64,000 bases of DNA from Roseibium suaedae (GTDB taxonomy: Bacteria; Pseudomonadota; Alphaproteobacteria; Rhizobiales; Stappiaceae), in assembly GCF_900142725.1 (NCBI RefSeq), contig NZ_FRBW01000002.1:1206710-1270709 (forward strand), in the 5' to 3' direction. This document shows positions 1-8,650 of the stretch, piece after piece; position 1 is the first letter of the stretch, and the number at the start of each line of letters is the position of its first letter. The position numbers and the translations under genes were made by a program. The notes under the pieces were generated by a model that saw nothing but the letters and a program-made list of their open reading frames with translations, was not told the DNA's origin and did no database searches.

Positions 1-1151
1 TGACCGCCGCCGATGCACATGGTGGCAAGACCATAGCGGCCACCGGTGCGCTGCAGCTCATAGGCCAGCTTCACCAGAATGATCGTACCCGATGCGCCGA
101 CCGGATGACCGAGAGCGACCGCGCCGCCATTCGGATTGACCTTGGCCGGATCAAGCCCGAGGTCCTGGGTCACGGCACAGGCCTGCGCGGCAAATGCCTC
201 GTTGGATTCGACCACATCCAGATCGGCGACGGTCAGACCGGCACGTTCCAGAGCCTGACGCGAGGCAGGCACCGGTCCAAGGCCCATCACTTCCGGGGCA
301 ACACCGCCAAGTCCATAGGCGACGATCCGGGCCAGAGGCTTTACCCCACGCGCTGCCGCGACTTCTTCGGCCATCAGCACCACGGCTGCTGCCCCATCGT
401 TGATGCCGCTGGCATTGCCGGCGGTCACAGTCCCTTCCTTGCGAAACGCTGGACGGAGCTTTGCCATGTCCTCAAGCGTGACGCCCGGCCGCACATGCTC
501 ATCCGTGTCGAAGATTACTTCCGTGCGGCCCTTCTTTACGCCCATCGGCAGGATCTGGTCCTTGAAATAACCGGCTTCAATCGCCTGTGCCGCCCGTCGA
601 TGAGATTCAACGGCAAAAGCGTCTTGAGCCGCCCGATCGATCTTGCCCCGCTCAGCGACGTTCTCAGCCGTGATGCCCATATGGCCATTGCCGAAAGGGT
701 CATTGAGAGCGCCCAGCATCATGTCGACCGCAACCGCATCGCCCATCTTCTGGCCGCTGCGGGCCTGTGTCAGGAGGTGGCCTGCACGGCTCATGCTTTC
801 CGTGCCGCCAGCCAGAACGATATCCGCATTGCCGAGCAGTACCTGCTCTGCCGCCGTCACCACGGCCTGAAGCCCGGATCCGCACAGGCGGTTGAGCGTC
901 AGAGCCGGGGAAGTTTCCGGAATACCGGCCCGCATGGCGGCAACGCGACTGACATACATGTCCTCCGGTGCCGTGTGGATCACACTGCCGAAAACCGACT
1001 GCTGGATATCCTTGCCTTCGCAGCCCGCCCGGGCAATGGCCTCACGGGCGACAGCCGCTCCCATGTCGCAGGGGGAAATGCTGGCGAGCGATCCGCCAAA
1101 ATCTCCGATGGCCGTGCGGACGCCGGATGCAATGACAACAGAACGGGACAT
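1..1151 (-). CDS. Acetyl-CoA acetyltransferase (thiolase), 3' end outside the window
   Basis: Thiolase that condenses or cleaves acetoacetyl-CoA, for polyhydroxybutyrate, ketone-body or fatty-acid metabolism. The reverse strand translates without a stop from an ATG at 1151, preceded by a strong AGGAGGAG. About 383 residues are visible and the usual length is 391-394, so only a few C-terminal residues are missing. The nucleophile lies in LNRLCGSGLQ (Cys90), the acid/base histidine in GHPVGASG, and the second cysteine in the C-terminal CIGGGQ motif. The stretch GHMGITAENVAERG is also typical. The family is certain; the physiological role (PhaA, AtoB or a beta-oxidation thiolase) is not, because the downstream neighbour is off the window. 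Confidence 0.93.
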   Translation of the reverse strand, partial: MSRSVVIASGVRTAIGDFGGSLASISPCDMGAAVAREAIARAGCEGKDIQQSVFGSVIHTAPEDMYVSRVAAMRAGIPETSPALTLNRLCGSGLQAVVTAAEQVLLGNADIVLAGGTESMSRAGHLLTQARSGQKMGDAVAVDMMLGALNDPFGNGHMGITAENVAERGKIDRAAQDAFAVESHRRAAQAIEAGYFKDQILPMGVKKGRTEVIFDTDEHVRPGVTLEDMAKLRPAFRKEGTVTAGNASGINDGAAAVVLMAEEVAAARGVKPLARIVAYGLGGVAPEVMGLGPVPASRQALERAGLTVADLDVVESNEAFAAQACAVTQDLGLDPAKVNPNGGAVALGHPVGASGTIILVKLAYELQRTGGRYGLATMCIGGG

Positions 1152-1348
1152 GACGTTTCTCCTCCTGGCCAATGCGGCCGTGATGGTGCCGGGTTCAAAT
1201 CACAGCACCTTCTTTCATTGACGCGCACGGTACCTCCCTCAGGAGAACTGTGCCAGCCGCAACCTAAGGGAAGCTCGCCAAAAGAATGAGGAGGATCGCT
1301 TTCGTCTGACGGCAGTCAGGCTTCCGCCATGCCACCATCACGCGACCA

Positions 1349-2527
1349 TCAGGCCGAGCAATGCGCAATCAGGCGGTTGAGAAAGGCGTCGCAGGCAGCC
1401 AGTTCGTTGATCTCGATGAACTCATCCGGCGTATGGGCTTGGGCGATGTCTCCCGGGCCAACGACAACGGTAGGAATGCCCGCCATCTCGCGGAACAGTC
1501 CGGCTTCCGTGCCATAGGCGACCTTGGAGAAGCCATTGCGGCCCGCCAGATGCTTGGCCAGCGCCACGATCTCTTCATCAGCCTCTGTCGCAAGTCCCGG
1601 AATGCTGGAGATCAGATGAAAATCGATGCCGCAATCGGGGTCGACCGCTTTCATCCGTGGCTCAAGCACATCACGGGCATAGACAAAGACCTCCTCGTTC
1701 AGAGCCTCCGCATCTTCCTCCGGCAGGGAACGGAATTCGAAGTCGAAGCTGCACAGTTCCGGCACGATGTTGAGCTGCGTTCCGCCCCGGATCACCCCCA
1801 CATGGCTGGTCGTTACCGGCATATCATAGAGCTCATCATGCCGGCCCTTGGCCAGCCGCTCGCCGATTTCGCGGATCTTCATGATCAGCGCCGCCGCATA
1901 TTCAATGGCATTGACGAATTGGGGAGCAAGCGAGGAATGGCCGGACTTGCCGGTCACTGTCACCCGGAAGCTGTGCTTGGCCTTGTGGCCGGTGATCACA
2001 TCCATCTTCGTCGGCTCTCCAACGAAACAGCCGAGCGGCTTCAGATCCCATCCGGCCATGTCCGCAACCATGCTGCGCACGCCGATACAGCCGATTTCCT
2101 CGTCATAGGAAAGAGCGATGTGAAACGGCGCCTTGAGATCTGCATCCAGCAGCTGCGGCACCTTGGACAGGCAACAGGCCACATAGCCCTTCATGTCACA
2201 GGCGCCCCGGCCGAAAAGCTTGCCATCTTCCTCGCGCAGCACGAAGGGATCAGACGTCCAGTCCTGCCCCTTCACCGGCACCACATCCGTGTGTCCGGAC
2301 AGGATGTAGCCAGGAAGCTCATCAGGACCGATGGTCACCAGCAGATTGGACTTGGTGCCCGTTTCATCGGGAAAACGGCGCGGTTCCAGACCGAAGGAAC
2401 GCAGCCAGTCTTCCACGTGGTCGATCAAGGGCAGATTGGAATTTCCGCTTGTGGTGTCGAAAGAAACGAGATCTGCAAGCACTTCCCGGCTTGTCGGCCG
2501 GGCCTTGGGCGTCATGAAATACGGCAT
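1349..2527 (-). CDS. argE: Acetylornithine deacetylase (ArgE, M20 peptidase family)
   Basis: Predicted cytoplasmic zinc hydrolase removing the acetyl group from N-acetylornithine in arginine synthesis. From the ATG at 2527 it has 392 residues. The frame stays open a little further upstream, but those residues do not look conserved. M20 metal-site motifs are visible: SGHTDVVPVKG, GRGACDMKGYVA, SYDEEIGCIGV, CFVGEPT and, near the end, YGTEAGLF plus GPGDIAQAHTPDE. The dimerisation-domain motif GKSGHSS is present. It lies upstream of the thiolase on the same strand, 197 bases away, so co-transcription is uncertain. M20 subfamilies (ArgE, DapE, carboxypeptidases) are close, but the motifs and length favour ArgE. 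Confidence 0.85.
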   Translation of the reverse strand: MPYFMTPKARPTSREVLADLVSFDTTSGNSNLPLIDHVEDWLRSFGLEPRRFPDETGTKSNLLVTIGPDELPGYILSGHTDVVPVKGQDWTSDPFVLREEDGKLFGRGACDMKGYVACCLSKVPQLLDADLKAPFHIALSYDEEIGCIGVRSMVADMAGWDLKPLGCFVGEPTKMDVITGHKAKHSFRVTVTGKSGHSSLAPQFVNAIEYAAALIMKIREIGERLAKGRHDELYDMPVTTSHVGVIRGGTQLNIVPELCSFDFEFRSLPEEDAEALNEEVFVYARDVLEPRMKAVDPDCGIDFHLISSIPGLATEADEEIVALAKHLAGRNGFSKVAYGTEAGLFREMAGIPTVVVGPGDIAQAHTPDEFIEINELAACDAFLNRLIAHCSA

Positions 2528-2657
2528 CTGATGTCTTTCGACCGGAGGCGGAACGAGCCTTCTTGAAGGCCCGGGCGCGGAGCAGATCGCACCGCACAAT
2601 CACCTGAATAAGTAGCCTGCCGCTCGATGAAGCTCAAGGCCGCAGGACGAAGCCGGC

Positions 2658-3668
2658 TCAGACGCTGTAGTAGTCCCGGTACCACTTCACGAACCGGCCG
2701 ACCCCTTCCTGAACCGTGGTCCGGGGCCGGTAGCCGGTGAGCTTCTGAAGGAGATTGGCATCGGCCCAGGTCGCCGGAACATCGCCCGCCTGCATGGGCA
2801 TCAGGTTCCGTTCAGCGGTCCTGCCCGTTGCCTCTTCGATGGCACCGATGAAGTCGGTGAGCTGAACTGCATTGGAATTGCCGATATTCACCACCCGCCA
2901 TGGGGCAACCGGCGAGAGGCTGTCCCCTTCCTCCACGATGCCATCTTCGGGGCGTACGGGAACGGCATCGATCAGCAGGCGGATGCCCTCGACCAGATCT
3001 TCGACATAGGTGAAGTCCCGCTTCATGTCGCCGTGATTGTAGACATCGATCGGTCGGCCTTCGAGAATCGCCTTGGTAAACTTGAACAGCGCCATGTCGG
3101 GCCGCCCCCAGGGACCATAGACCGTGAAGAACCGGAACATGGTCACCGGCAGGTCGAACAGATGGGCGTAAGAATGCGCCATGTTCTCCGTCGCCTTCTT
3201 GGTGGCGGCGTAGAAGGACATCTGGTGATCCGCCTTGTCGGTCTCCCGGTACGGCATCTCGGTGTTCGCGCCATAGGCCGACGAGGTCGAGGCCAAAAGC
3301 AGATGGTGCGGCGGATGGGCCCGGGCCGCTTCCAGCAGCTCAAACGTGCCGCAGATGTTGCTTTCCAGATAGGACCGCGGATTTTCGATCGAGTAGCGCA
3401 CCCCCGCCTGGGCCGCCAGATGGATCACCACATCCGGCCGCTCCCGGCTGAAGAGGTTCATCAAGAGGTCCGGCGTCTCGACCCGGTCATTGATCGCGGT
3501 GAAATGTTCGTGCTGAAGCAGCATCTGCTGCCGGCGCTGCTTCAGGGCCACGTCGTAGTAGTCAGTCATGGCATCCAGGCCGATGACCCTGAACCCGTCT
3601 GCCAGCAAGCGCGTGCAGAGGAAATATCCGATGAACCCGGCCGATCCGGTGACAAGAGCAGTGCGCAT
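2658..3668 (-). CDS. NAD-dependent epimerase, UDP-glucuronate 4-epimerase type
   Basis: Extended short-chain dehydrogenase of 336 residues, predicted to convert UDP-glucuronate to UDP-galacturonate for surface polysaccharide. The N-terminal Rossmann motif is TGSAGFIG (residues 7-14). The catalytic region shows STSSAYG followed by YAATKKATE, the YxxxK pair. Further family motifs are HLAAQAGVRYSI, RFFTVYGPWGRPDMA and the RDFTYVEDLVEG block. The combination GVRYSIENP and VYGPWGRPDMA is typical of the LspL/Cap1J group rather than GalE. It sits next to the uronate catabolic locus but is biosynthetic in type, so the adjacency may be coincidental. No glycosyltransferase flanks it. Confidence 0.85.
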   Translation of the reverse strand: MRTALVTGSAGFIGYFLCTRLLADGFRVIGLDAMTDYYDVALKQRRQQMLLQHEHFTAINDRVETPDLLMNLFSRERPDVVIHLAAQAGVRYSIENPRSYLESNICGTFELLEAARAHPPHHLLLASTSSAYGANTEMPYRETDKADHQMSFYAATKKATENMAHSYAHLFDLPVTMFRFFTVYGPWGRPDMALFKFTKAILEGRPIDVYNHGDMKRDFTYVEDLVEGIRLLIDAVPVRPEDGIVEEGDSLSPVAPWRVVNIGNSNAVQLTDFIGAIEEATGRTAERNLMPMQAGDVPATWADANLLQKLTGYRPRTTVQEGVGRFVKWYRDYYSV

Positions 3669-3696
3669 GCAGCAATGACCTCAAAGAAGCGGGTTC

Positions 3697-3735
3697 AAAA
3701 AAAGAAGCTGGCAAGTGCATAGCCTGCCAGCTTCT
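3697..3735 (-). terminator. Rho-independent terminator after kdgK
   Basis: Arms AGAAGCTGGCA (3703-3713) and TGCCAGCTTCT (3725-3735) form a perfect 11-bp stem. Read on the minus strand it is followed by seven U residues (the A run at 3697-3703). It closes the gntR-kdgK transcript. Confidence 0.85.
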
Positions 3736-3776
3736 GATTTGACAAATCTTTCCGCCCCGGGACGATCAAATCCAGG

Positions 3777-4688
3777 TCAGGCAGCGGTCTCGGCGCGGTC
3801 GACGAGAGCGCCGCGGGCACCGATCACCGTGCCGGCAAGACGCGCCCCGGCCTGCACAGCCTGCTCAAGAGCCACGCCGTCGCAATAGGCAGCCAGGAAC
3901 CCGGCATTGAAGCTGTCGCCTGCAGCTGTCGTATCCACCACGTTGGTGACCGGCTGCACCGGCACGACAGTCCTGCCTTCGCCGGAAACGCAAACGACTT
4001 CTTCCGGACCGTTCTTCACGACCACCAGGCTGCAACCGGCCTTTCGGTAGCGCTCTGCGGTGTCGTCCGGTGTCTTGTCTCCGAAATAGGACGCCTCGTC
4101 CTCGTAGGAAGGCAGAGCGATGTCACACACGGCTGCAGCGTCCATGATGGCTACGCACATGGTCGCCACATCCGGCCACAGACGCGGCCGCAGGTTCGGG
4201 TCGAACACGACACTCGCCCCCTTTGCCCGTGCCCGGCCGACAGCCGCGAGGAAGGCGGTGCGATCGGCCTCAGGCAGAACAGCAATGGTAATGCCGGAGA
4301 AATAGACGACATGTGCAGAGGCCAGAACCTTGTCCACATGGGCAATGTCGGCGGCCAGGCAACGGGCGGCGGAATCCGACCGCCAATAGGCAAAGCTGCG
4401 CTCACCATTGGTAAGCTGGATCATATAGAGACCAACGGTCTTGTCGGTGCGGCGCTGGATCGGATCAGTGGTGATGCCGGAATCTTGCATGAAAGCGACC
4501 ATGCGGTCGGAGACGGCATCCGTCCCCACAGCGGTCAGATAGGACACGTCCCACTTGGACGGGAACATGCGCCGCGCGTACCAGGCGGTGTTCAGCGTAT
4601 CGCCGGCAAAACCCATGGAATAGGTCCCCTCCGCAGTCGGAGCCATTTCCACCATGCATTCGCCAATGGCGACAAAACGTTTAGTCAC
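3777..4688 (-). CDS. kdgK: 2-dehydro-3-deoxygluconokinase (KDG kinase)
   Basis: PfkB/ribokinase-family kinase of 303 residues that phosphorylates 2-keto-3-deoxygluconate to KDPG, the point where the uronate routes in this locus converge. The C-terminal PfkB signature is VVDTTAAGDSFNAGF, with the catalytic Asp in AAGDSFNAG. The N-terminal half has the substrate-side motifs GFAGDTLNTAWYARRM and AVGTDAVSDRM. The start is a GTG at 4688 that overlaps the last codons of the upstream GntR gene by 8 bases, so the two are translationally coupled. A terminator follows. The dedicated aldolase (KDPG aldolase) is not in the window and must be elsewhere. Confidence 0.92.
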   Translation of the reverse strand: MTKRFVAIGECMVEMAPTAEGTYSMGFAGDTLNTAWYARRMFPSKWDVSYLTAVGTDAVSDRMVAFMQDSGITTDPIQRRTDKTVGLYMIQLTNGERSFAYWRSDSAARCLAADIAHVDKVLASAHVVYFSGITIAVLPEADRTAFLAAVGRARAKGASVVFDPNLRPRLWPDVATMCVAIMDAAAVCDIALPSYEDEASYFGDKTPDDTAERYRKAGCSLVVVKNGPEEVVCVSGEGRTVVPVQPVTNVVDTTAAGDSFNAGFLAAYCDGVALEQAVQAGARLAGTVIGARGALVDRAETAA

Positions 4689-5442
4689 TAGAAGCCTCGT
4701 TTACGAAAAACTCTTCGTAGTTGCGGCGGATGCGCGGCAACTGTTCCTTGATGCGGGCCAGATGCTGAGACATCGCCTCAACGGCCCGGTTTTTATCATG
4801 GGTCTTGAGGGCATCAAGAACCCGGATGTGATCCTCGAACGCATCGCGCGAGGCAAAGGCCAGGGACAGAAAGCGGACACGGTCCATGTGGGCCTTGTTC
4901 TCGCGGATGATGTCCCAGGCAAATTCAAGTCCGGACCGGTCACAGATTTCCTTGTGAAACAGGTCATCATAACGGTGAAAGGTCTCCGGATCCTGCTCTT
5001 CGACCGCCTGCTTCTGGCGGTTCATGATCCCGTCGAGAGCGGCGAGATCCGTAGAGGTCAGCGTGTCACAGGCCACCTGAACGGTCTGTACTTCGATGGC
5101 ATTGCGCACGAACCGGGCCTGATAGACTGCGCTCTCGGAGATTTGCGTCACGGTGGTTGCCCGCTGGGGACGGATGAGAAGAAAGCCCAGCTTGGAAAGC
5201 CGGTAAAAAGCATCGCGCACGGGCTGGCGCGAAACGCCCAGCGCCTTGGCAACTTCCGCCTCGGACATCTTGGTCGCAGGAGGCAAGTCCAGGGACAGGA
5301 TCTGCCGGTAAAGCGTCTCGAACACAGTGTCGGCGACAGATTGCCTCTGCAACGGCTCAAGTGCCTTCAACGGCCCCTTCTCCAACATGGCCTCTCCATC
5401 CCATTTGCGACCCGGCGCATCCTGTTTCCGGATGGCAGCCAT
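4681..5442 (-). CDS. GntR-family (FadR/FCD) regulator of the uronate locus
   Basis: DNA-binding regulator of 253 residues from an ATG at 5442 with AGGAAG nine bases upstream. A TTG at 5463 is a weaker alternative. The winged-helix head contains LSEAE-type spacing as MSEAEVAKALGVSRQPVRDAFYRL, the GntR recognition region. The rest is an all-helical FCD ligand domain, including FHRYDDLFHKEI and the final HLARIKEQLPRIR helix. It is transcribed away from uxaC and overlaps kdgK. By analogy with ExuR/UxuR-type regulators it probably senses a uronate or KDG and represses the divergent uxaC promoter. The ligand is inference. Confidence 0.88.
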   Translation of the reverse strand: MAAIRKQDAPGRKWDGEAMLEKGPLKALEPLQRQSVADTVFETLYRQILSLDLPPATKMSEAEVAKALGVSRQPVRDAFYRLSKLGFLLIRPQRATTVTQISESAVYQARFVRNAIEVQTVQVACDTLTSTDLAALDGIMNRQKQAVEEQDPETFHRYDDLFHKEICDRSGLEFAWDIIRENKAHMDRVRFLSLAFASRDAFEDHIRVLDALKTHDKNRAVEAMSQHLARIKEQLPRIRRNYEEFFVNEASSD

Positions 5443-5567
5443 GCTTGTTTTTCTTCCTGCCAATCCGCCTCAGGACACCACCGGAACCCTTCCCGGCCCA
5501 GTCACAAACCCGCATCAAAACGAGCGTGATTTGGGTCTTTCCGGAGGCTATCGCCCTAAAGTCTGAT

Positions 5568-5595
5568 TTGACAGTATCTAGCATATTAGTATACT
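5568..5595 (+). promoter_or_regulatory. Sigma-70-type promoter of the uxaC operon
   Basis: TTGACA at 5568-5573 and TATACT at 5590-5595 are separated by 16 bases, close to the housekeeping consensus. Predicted transcription start is about 5602, giving a leader of about 50 bases before the uxaC ATG. The -10 box lies inside the palindrome at 5587-5596. Confidence 0.75.
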
Positions 5596-5596
5596 A
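5587..5596. promoter_or_regulatory. Candidate GntR operator over the uxaC -10 box
   Basis: TAGTATACTA is a perfect 10-bp palindrome of the T-N-GT-N-AC-N-A form typical of FadR-subfamily operators. It overlaps the -10 element completely, so bound repressor would block polymerase. The adjacent divergent GntR gene is the natural candidate ligand-responsive repressor (inference). Confidence 0.65.
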
Positions 5597-5654
5597 GCCA
5601 CAGAGGAGAATGCAAGTTCCGCAAAACCATCAAGACATTGATCGAGGGAAGAAA

Positions 5655-7064
5655 ATGGCGTCCCAGCTGGACCCGGACAGACTGTTTCCGGCAGATACCC
5701 GCACACGCGAAATTGCACGTTCGCTCTACGCGACCATCGCAGATTTGCCGATCATCAGCCCGCATGGACACACCGATCCGCACTGGTTCGCCGAGAACGA
5801 AGCCTTCCCGGATCCGGCACAGCTCTTCATCACGCCGGACCACTATGTCTTCCGCATGCTCTGCTCCCAGGGCATCGCACTGGAAAGCCTCGGCGTCCCG
5901 CGCATCGACGGCGGCTGGACCGAGACTGATGGCCGCAAGATCTGGAAGCTCTTTGCCTCCAACTACCATCTGTTCCGCGCAACCCCGTCTCGCATGTGGC
6001 TCGACCATTCCTTCGAGACCGTGTTCGGCTGGACCAAGCGCCTGAGCGCTGAAACCGCCGATGAGGCCTATGATCACATCGCCGACTGCTTGACCCGACC
6101 TGAGTTCCGGCCGCGCGCCCTGTTCGAGCGGTTCAAGATCGAAGCCATCGCCACCACGGAATCCGCTCTGGATGACCTGAAGTGGCACCGCATGATCCGC
6201 GAAAGCGGCTGGTCCGGCAAAGTCATCACCGCCTACCGCCCGGACTCCGTGGTGGACCCGGAATTCGACGGCTTTGCCGAGAACGTCGAAAAGTTCGGTG
6301 AACTCGCTGGTGAAGATGCCACCACCTGGACCGGCTATCTCGCAGCCCACCGCAACCGCCGCGCCTATTTCAAGGAATTCGGCGCGACGTCTTCCGATCA
6401 TGGCCACCCAACGGCCCGCACGGAAAACCTGTCCCAGGCAGAAGCGGAAGCCCTGTTCCAGAAGGCTCTCAAGGGCACATGCACTGCGGAGGAGGCAGAT
6501 GCATTCCGGGGCCATATGCTGACGGAGATGGCCCGCATGAGCCTTGATGACGATCTGGTTCTCCAGATCCATCCGGGCAGCTTCCGCAACCATTCCGGCC
6601 CGGTCATGAAGACCTTCGGCCGCGACAAGGGCTTCGACATTCCGAGCCGCACCGACTACGTCCGCGCCCTGCGGCCGCTGCTCGATGCCGTCGGCATGGA
6701 AAAGAACCTGTCTGTCATCGTCTTCACGCTCGACGAAACAACCTTCTCGCGGGAACTGGCTCCGCTGGCCGGCGTCTATCCGGCCCTGAAGCTTGGCCCG
6801 GCATGGTGGTTCTTCGACAGCCCGGAAGGCATGCGCCGCTTCCGTGAAACCACGACGGAAACCGCGGGCTTCTACAACACGGTCGGGTTCAACGATGATA
6901 CCCGTGCCTTCTGTTCCATCCCGGCCCGCCACGATGTGGCCCGCCGCGTGGACTGTGCTTATCTCGCCCACCTGGTCGTGACCGGCCGGTTGGCGGAGGA
7001 TGAGGCTTTCGAGGTCGCGCATGACCTCGGATACCGGCTTGCCAAGCAGGCCTACCGGCTCTGA
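5655..7064 (+). CDS. uxaC: Uronate (glucuronate/galacturonate) isomerase
   Basis: Isomerase of 469 residues converting D-glucuronate to D-fructuronate and D-galacturonate to D-tagaturonate. The start at 5655 is preferred because GAGGGAAG lies six bases upstream; an ATG at 5610 has its AGGAG only one base away. The amidohydrolase-like metal motif is ISPHGHTDP (His37 and His39). Other UxaC-typical stretches are RMLCSQGI, TTESALDDL, IHPGSFRNH and GVYPALKLGPAWWFFDSPEGM. Length matches the family. It is the first gene of the rightward operon and reads directly into the TRAP transporter genes 27 bases later. Confidence 0.95.
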   Translation: MASQLDPDRLFPADTRTREIARSLYATIADLPIISPHGHTDPHWFAENEAFPDPAQLFITPDHYVFRMLCSQGIALESLGVPRIDGGWTETDGRKIWKLFASNYHLFRATPSRMWLDHSFETVFGWTKRLSAETADEAYDHIADCLTRPEFRPRALFERFKIEAIATTESALDDLKWHRMIRESGWSGKVITAYRPDSVVDPEFDGFAENVEKFGELAGEDATTWTGYLAAHRNRRAYFKEFGATSSDHGHPTARTENLSQAEAEALFQKALKGTCTAEEADAFRGHMLTEMARMSLDDDLVLQIHPGSFRNHSGPVMKTFGRDKGFDIPSRTDYVRALRPLLDAVGMEKNLSVIVFTLDETTFSRELAPLAGVYPALKLGPAWWFFDSPEGMRRFRETTTETAGFYNTVGFNDDTRAFCSIPARHDVARRVDCAYLAHLVVTGRLAEDEAFEVAHDLGYRLAKQAYRL

Positions 7065-7091
7065 CGAGCCATCATTTGGGAGGAGGAACCA

Positions 7092-8072
7092 ATGTCTTAC
7101 TTGAAATCATTTGCTGCAGCGCTGCTCGCCAGCGCTGCAATTGCCACCTCGGCGGCAGCTTGCGAAGTCACCCTGAAGTCTTCCGACACGCATCCGGATG
7201 GCTACCCGACGGTCGAAGCCGTCAAGCAGATGGGCAAGCTTCTGGAAGAACGCACCGGCGGCCGCCTGTGCGTTGAAGTTTTCCATTCCGCACAGCTCGG
7301 TCAGGAAAAGGACACCATCGAACAGACCAAGTTCGGCGTGATCGACCTGAACCGCGTTTCCATGGGCCCGTTCAACAACCTGGTGGAAGAGACCAAGGTT
7401 GTTTCGCTGCCCTACATCTTCAAGAACACCGAACACATGCATCACGTGATGGATGGCCCGATCGGCGAAGACATGCTGAAGGCTTTCGAGCCGCATGGCT
7501 ATGTCGGCCTGGCTTTCTATGACGGCGGATCGCGCAGCTTCTACAACAAGGTCAAGCCGATCAAGTCGATCGACGACCTGAAGGGCATGAAGGTCCGCGT
7601 CATGCAGTCCGACATCTTCGTCGACATGATGACCGCCCTTGGCGCCAATGCGACCCCGATGCCCTATGGTGAAGTCTACTCGGCCATTCAGACCGGCGTT
7701 ATTGACGGCGCTGAAAACAACTGGCCGTCCTTTGAATCCTCCGGTCACTATGAAGTCGCTGGCTACTACACCCTGGACGAACACCTGATCGTCCCGGAAG
7801 TGCTCGTGATGTCCAAGGTGAGCTGGGACAAGCTCTCCGCAGAAGACCAGGCGGCTGTCCGCCAGGCCGCGAAGGACTCCGTGCCGGTGATGCGTGACCT
7901 CTGGCAGGCCCGCGAGAAGGCTTCCGAAGAGAAGGTTCGCGCTGCTGGCGTCGAAGTCATCACGGACATCGACAAGGCCCCGTTCATGGCAGCCATGGAC
8001 AGCGTCTACGAAAAGCACGTCACGTCCGAAAACCTCAAGGATCTCGTGAAGCGCATCCGCGCCACCGACTGA
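7092..8072 (+). CDS. TRAP transporter solute-binding protein (DctP family)
   Basis: Periplasmic binding protein of 326 residues for a secondary TRAP importer. The N-terminus is a Sec signal peptide with a hydrophobic core, cleaved about residue 23 after an Ala-rich motif. The mature protein shows DctP-family features: the [10 protein letters not shown] segment, [16 protein letters not shown], the [10 protein letters not shown] substrate-arginine region, the [12 protein letters not shown] stretch and [17 protein letters not shown]. Two cysteines near residues 24 and 58 could pair. Context strongly implies a uronate ligand (galacturonate, glucuronate or an unsaturated product). A GGGAGGAGG ribosome site precedes the ATG. 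Confidence 0.93.
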   Translation: MSYLKSFAAALLASAAIATSAAACEVTLKSSDTHPDGYPTVEAVKQMGKLLEERTGGRLCVEVFHSAQLGQEKDTIEQTKFGVIDLNRVSMGPFNNLVEETKVVSLPYIFKNTEHMHHVMDGPIGEDMLKAFEPHGYVGLAFYDGGSRSFYNKVKPIKSIDDLKGMKVRVMQSDIFVDMMTALGANATPMPYGEVYSAIQTGVIDGAENNWPSFESSGHYEVAGYYTLDEHLIVPEVLVMSKVSWDKLSAEDQAAVRQAAKDSVPVMRDLWQAREKASEEKVRAAGVEVITDIDKAPFMAAMDSVYEKHVTSENLKDLVKRIRATD

Positions 8073-8086
8073 TCACCGCTGTACCC

Positions 8087-8111
8087 GTCCATGGCGGTCT
8101 CCGCCATGGAC
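8087..8111 (+). repeat. Intra-operon hairpin between TRAP binding protein and permease genes
   Basis: Arms GTCCATGGCGG and CCGCCATGGAC form a perfect 11-bp stem around a three-base loop, just after the dctP stop and before the dctQ ribosome site. No U run follows, so it more likely stabilises the upstream message or attenuates than terminates. Confidence 0.7.
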
Positions 8112-8130
8112 CCTTCATGGGGGGAGTGAA

Positions 8131-8649
8131 GTGCAGAACTTGATGGAGAAAATCGCGATAGGGATGTCCCTGGTCGCGAGAGTTGCTCTTTTGCTGGCTT
8201 GTGCCGGCCTGATCCTGATGACCGTGTTCATCTCGGCTCAGGTCTTCATGCGCTACGTGCTGAACAGTTCGCTGGTCTGGAGCGAGCCGGCAGCGGTCAT
8301 CCTGATGGGATGGTTCATTTTTCTCGGCGCATCCGTCGGCATCCGCGAGGGCTATCACCTCAGCTTCGACGTGCTGCTCTATTTTCTGCCCGAGAGCGCG
8401 AAGAACTGGCTGTTCAGCATTTCCGATATCATCGTCACGGCCTTCGGCTTCGGCATGTTCTGGTATGGCGGACAGCTGATGCTCTCGGCCTGGGACGTCA
8501 CCCTTCCCTCCCTTGGCATCTCCGGAGCCTTCGACTTCCTGCCGCTGGTCGGCGGAGGCGCGCTCGTGATGCTGTTCTCGCTGGAACGCCTGGCCCGCCG
8601 CGCGGCCGGCTTGCCGACGTCCCGCTTCGGCGACGTTGTGGAGGAATGA
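8131..8649 (+). CDS. TRAP transporter small permease (DctQ family)
   Basis: Inner-membrane protein of 172 residues with four predicted hydrophobic helices: about 14-36, 50-70, 90-112 and 130-150. The typical DctQ motif FMRYVLNSSLVWSEPAA is visible, followed by FLGASVGIREGYHL. It starts with GTG at 8131, preceded by GGGGGGAG. It partners with the large permease that starts two bases after its stop codon, and with the binding protein upstream. Small permeases are poorly conserved, but position and helix pattern settle the call. Confidence 0.9.
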   Translation: MQNLMEKIAIGMSLVARVALLLACAGLILMTVFISAQVFMRYVLNSSLVWSEPAAVILMGWFIFLGASVGIREGYHLSFDVLLYFLPESAKNWLFSISDIIVTAFGFGMFWYGGQLMLSAWDVTLPSLGISGAFDFLPLVGGGALVMLFSLERLARRAAGLPTSRFGDVVEE

Positions 8650-8650
8650 T

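Noticed and set aside
105..1289. 394-codon open frame on the plus strand at the left edge
   Set aside because: The minus strand here encodes a clear thiolase with Cys90 and the GHPVGASG and CIGGGQ motifs. The plus-strand product resembles nothing.
2658..3668. UDP-glucuronate epimerase as part of the uronate catabolic operon
   Set aside because: It acts on nucleotide sugars for polysaccharide synthesis and is separated from kdgK by a strong terminator, so I treat the adjacency as unproven.
5586..7022. 478-codon open frame on the minus strand
   Set aside because: It lies wholly opposite uxaC, whose protein is clearly recognisable. The antisense translation has no family features, and long open antisense frames are expected in GC-rich genes.
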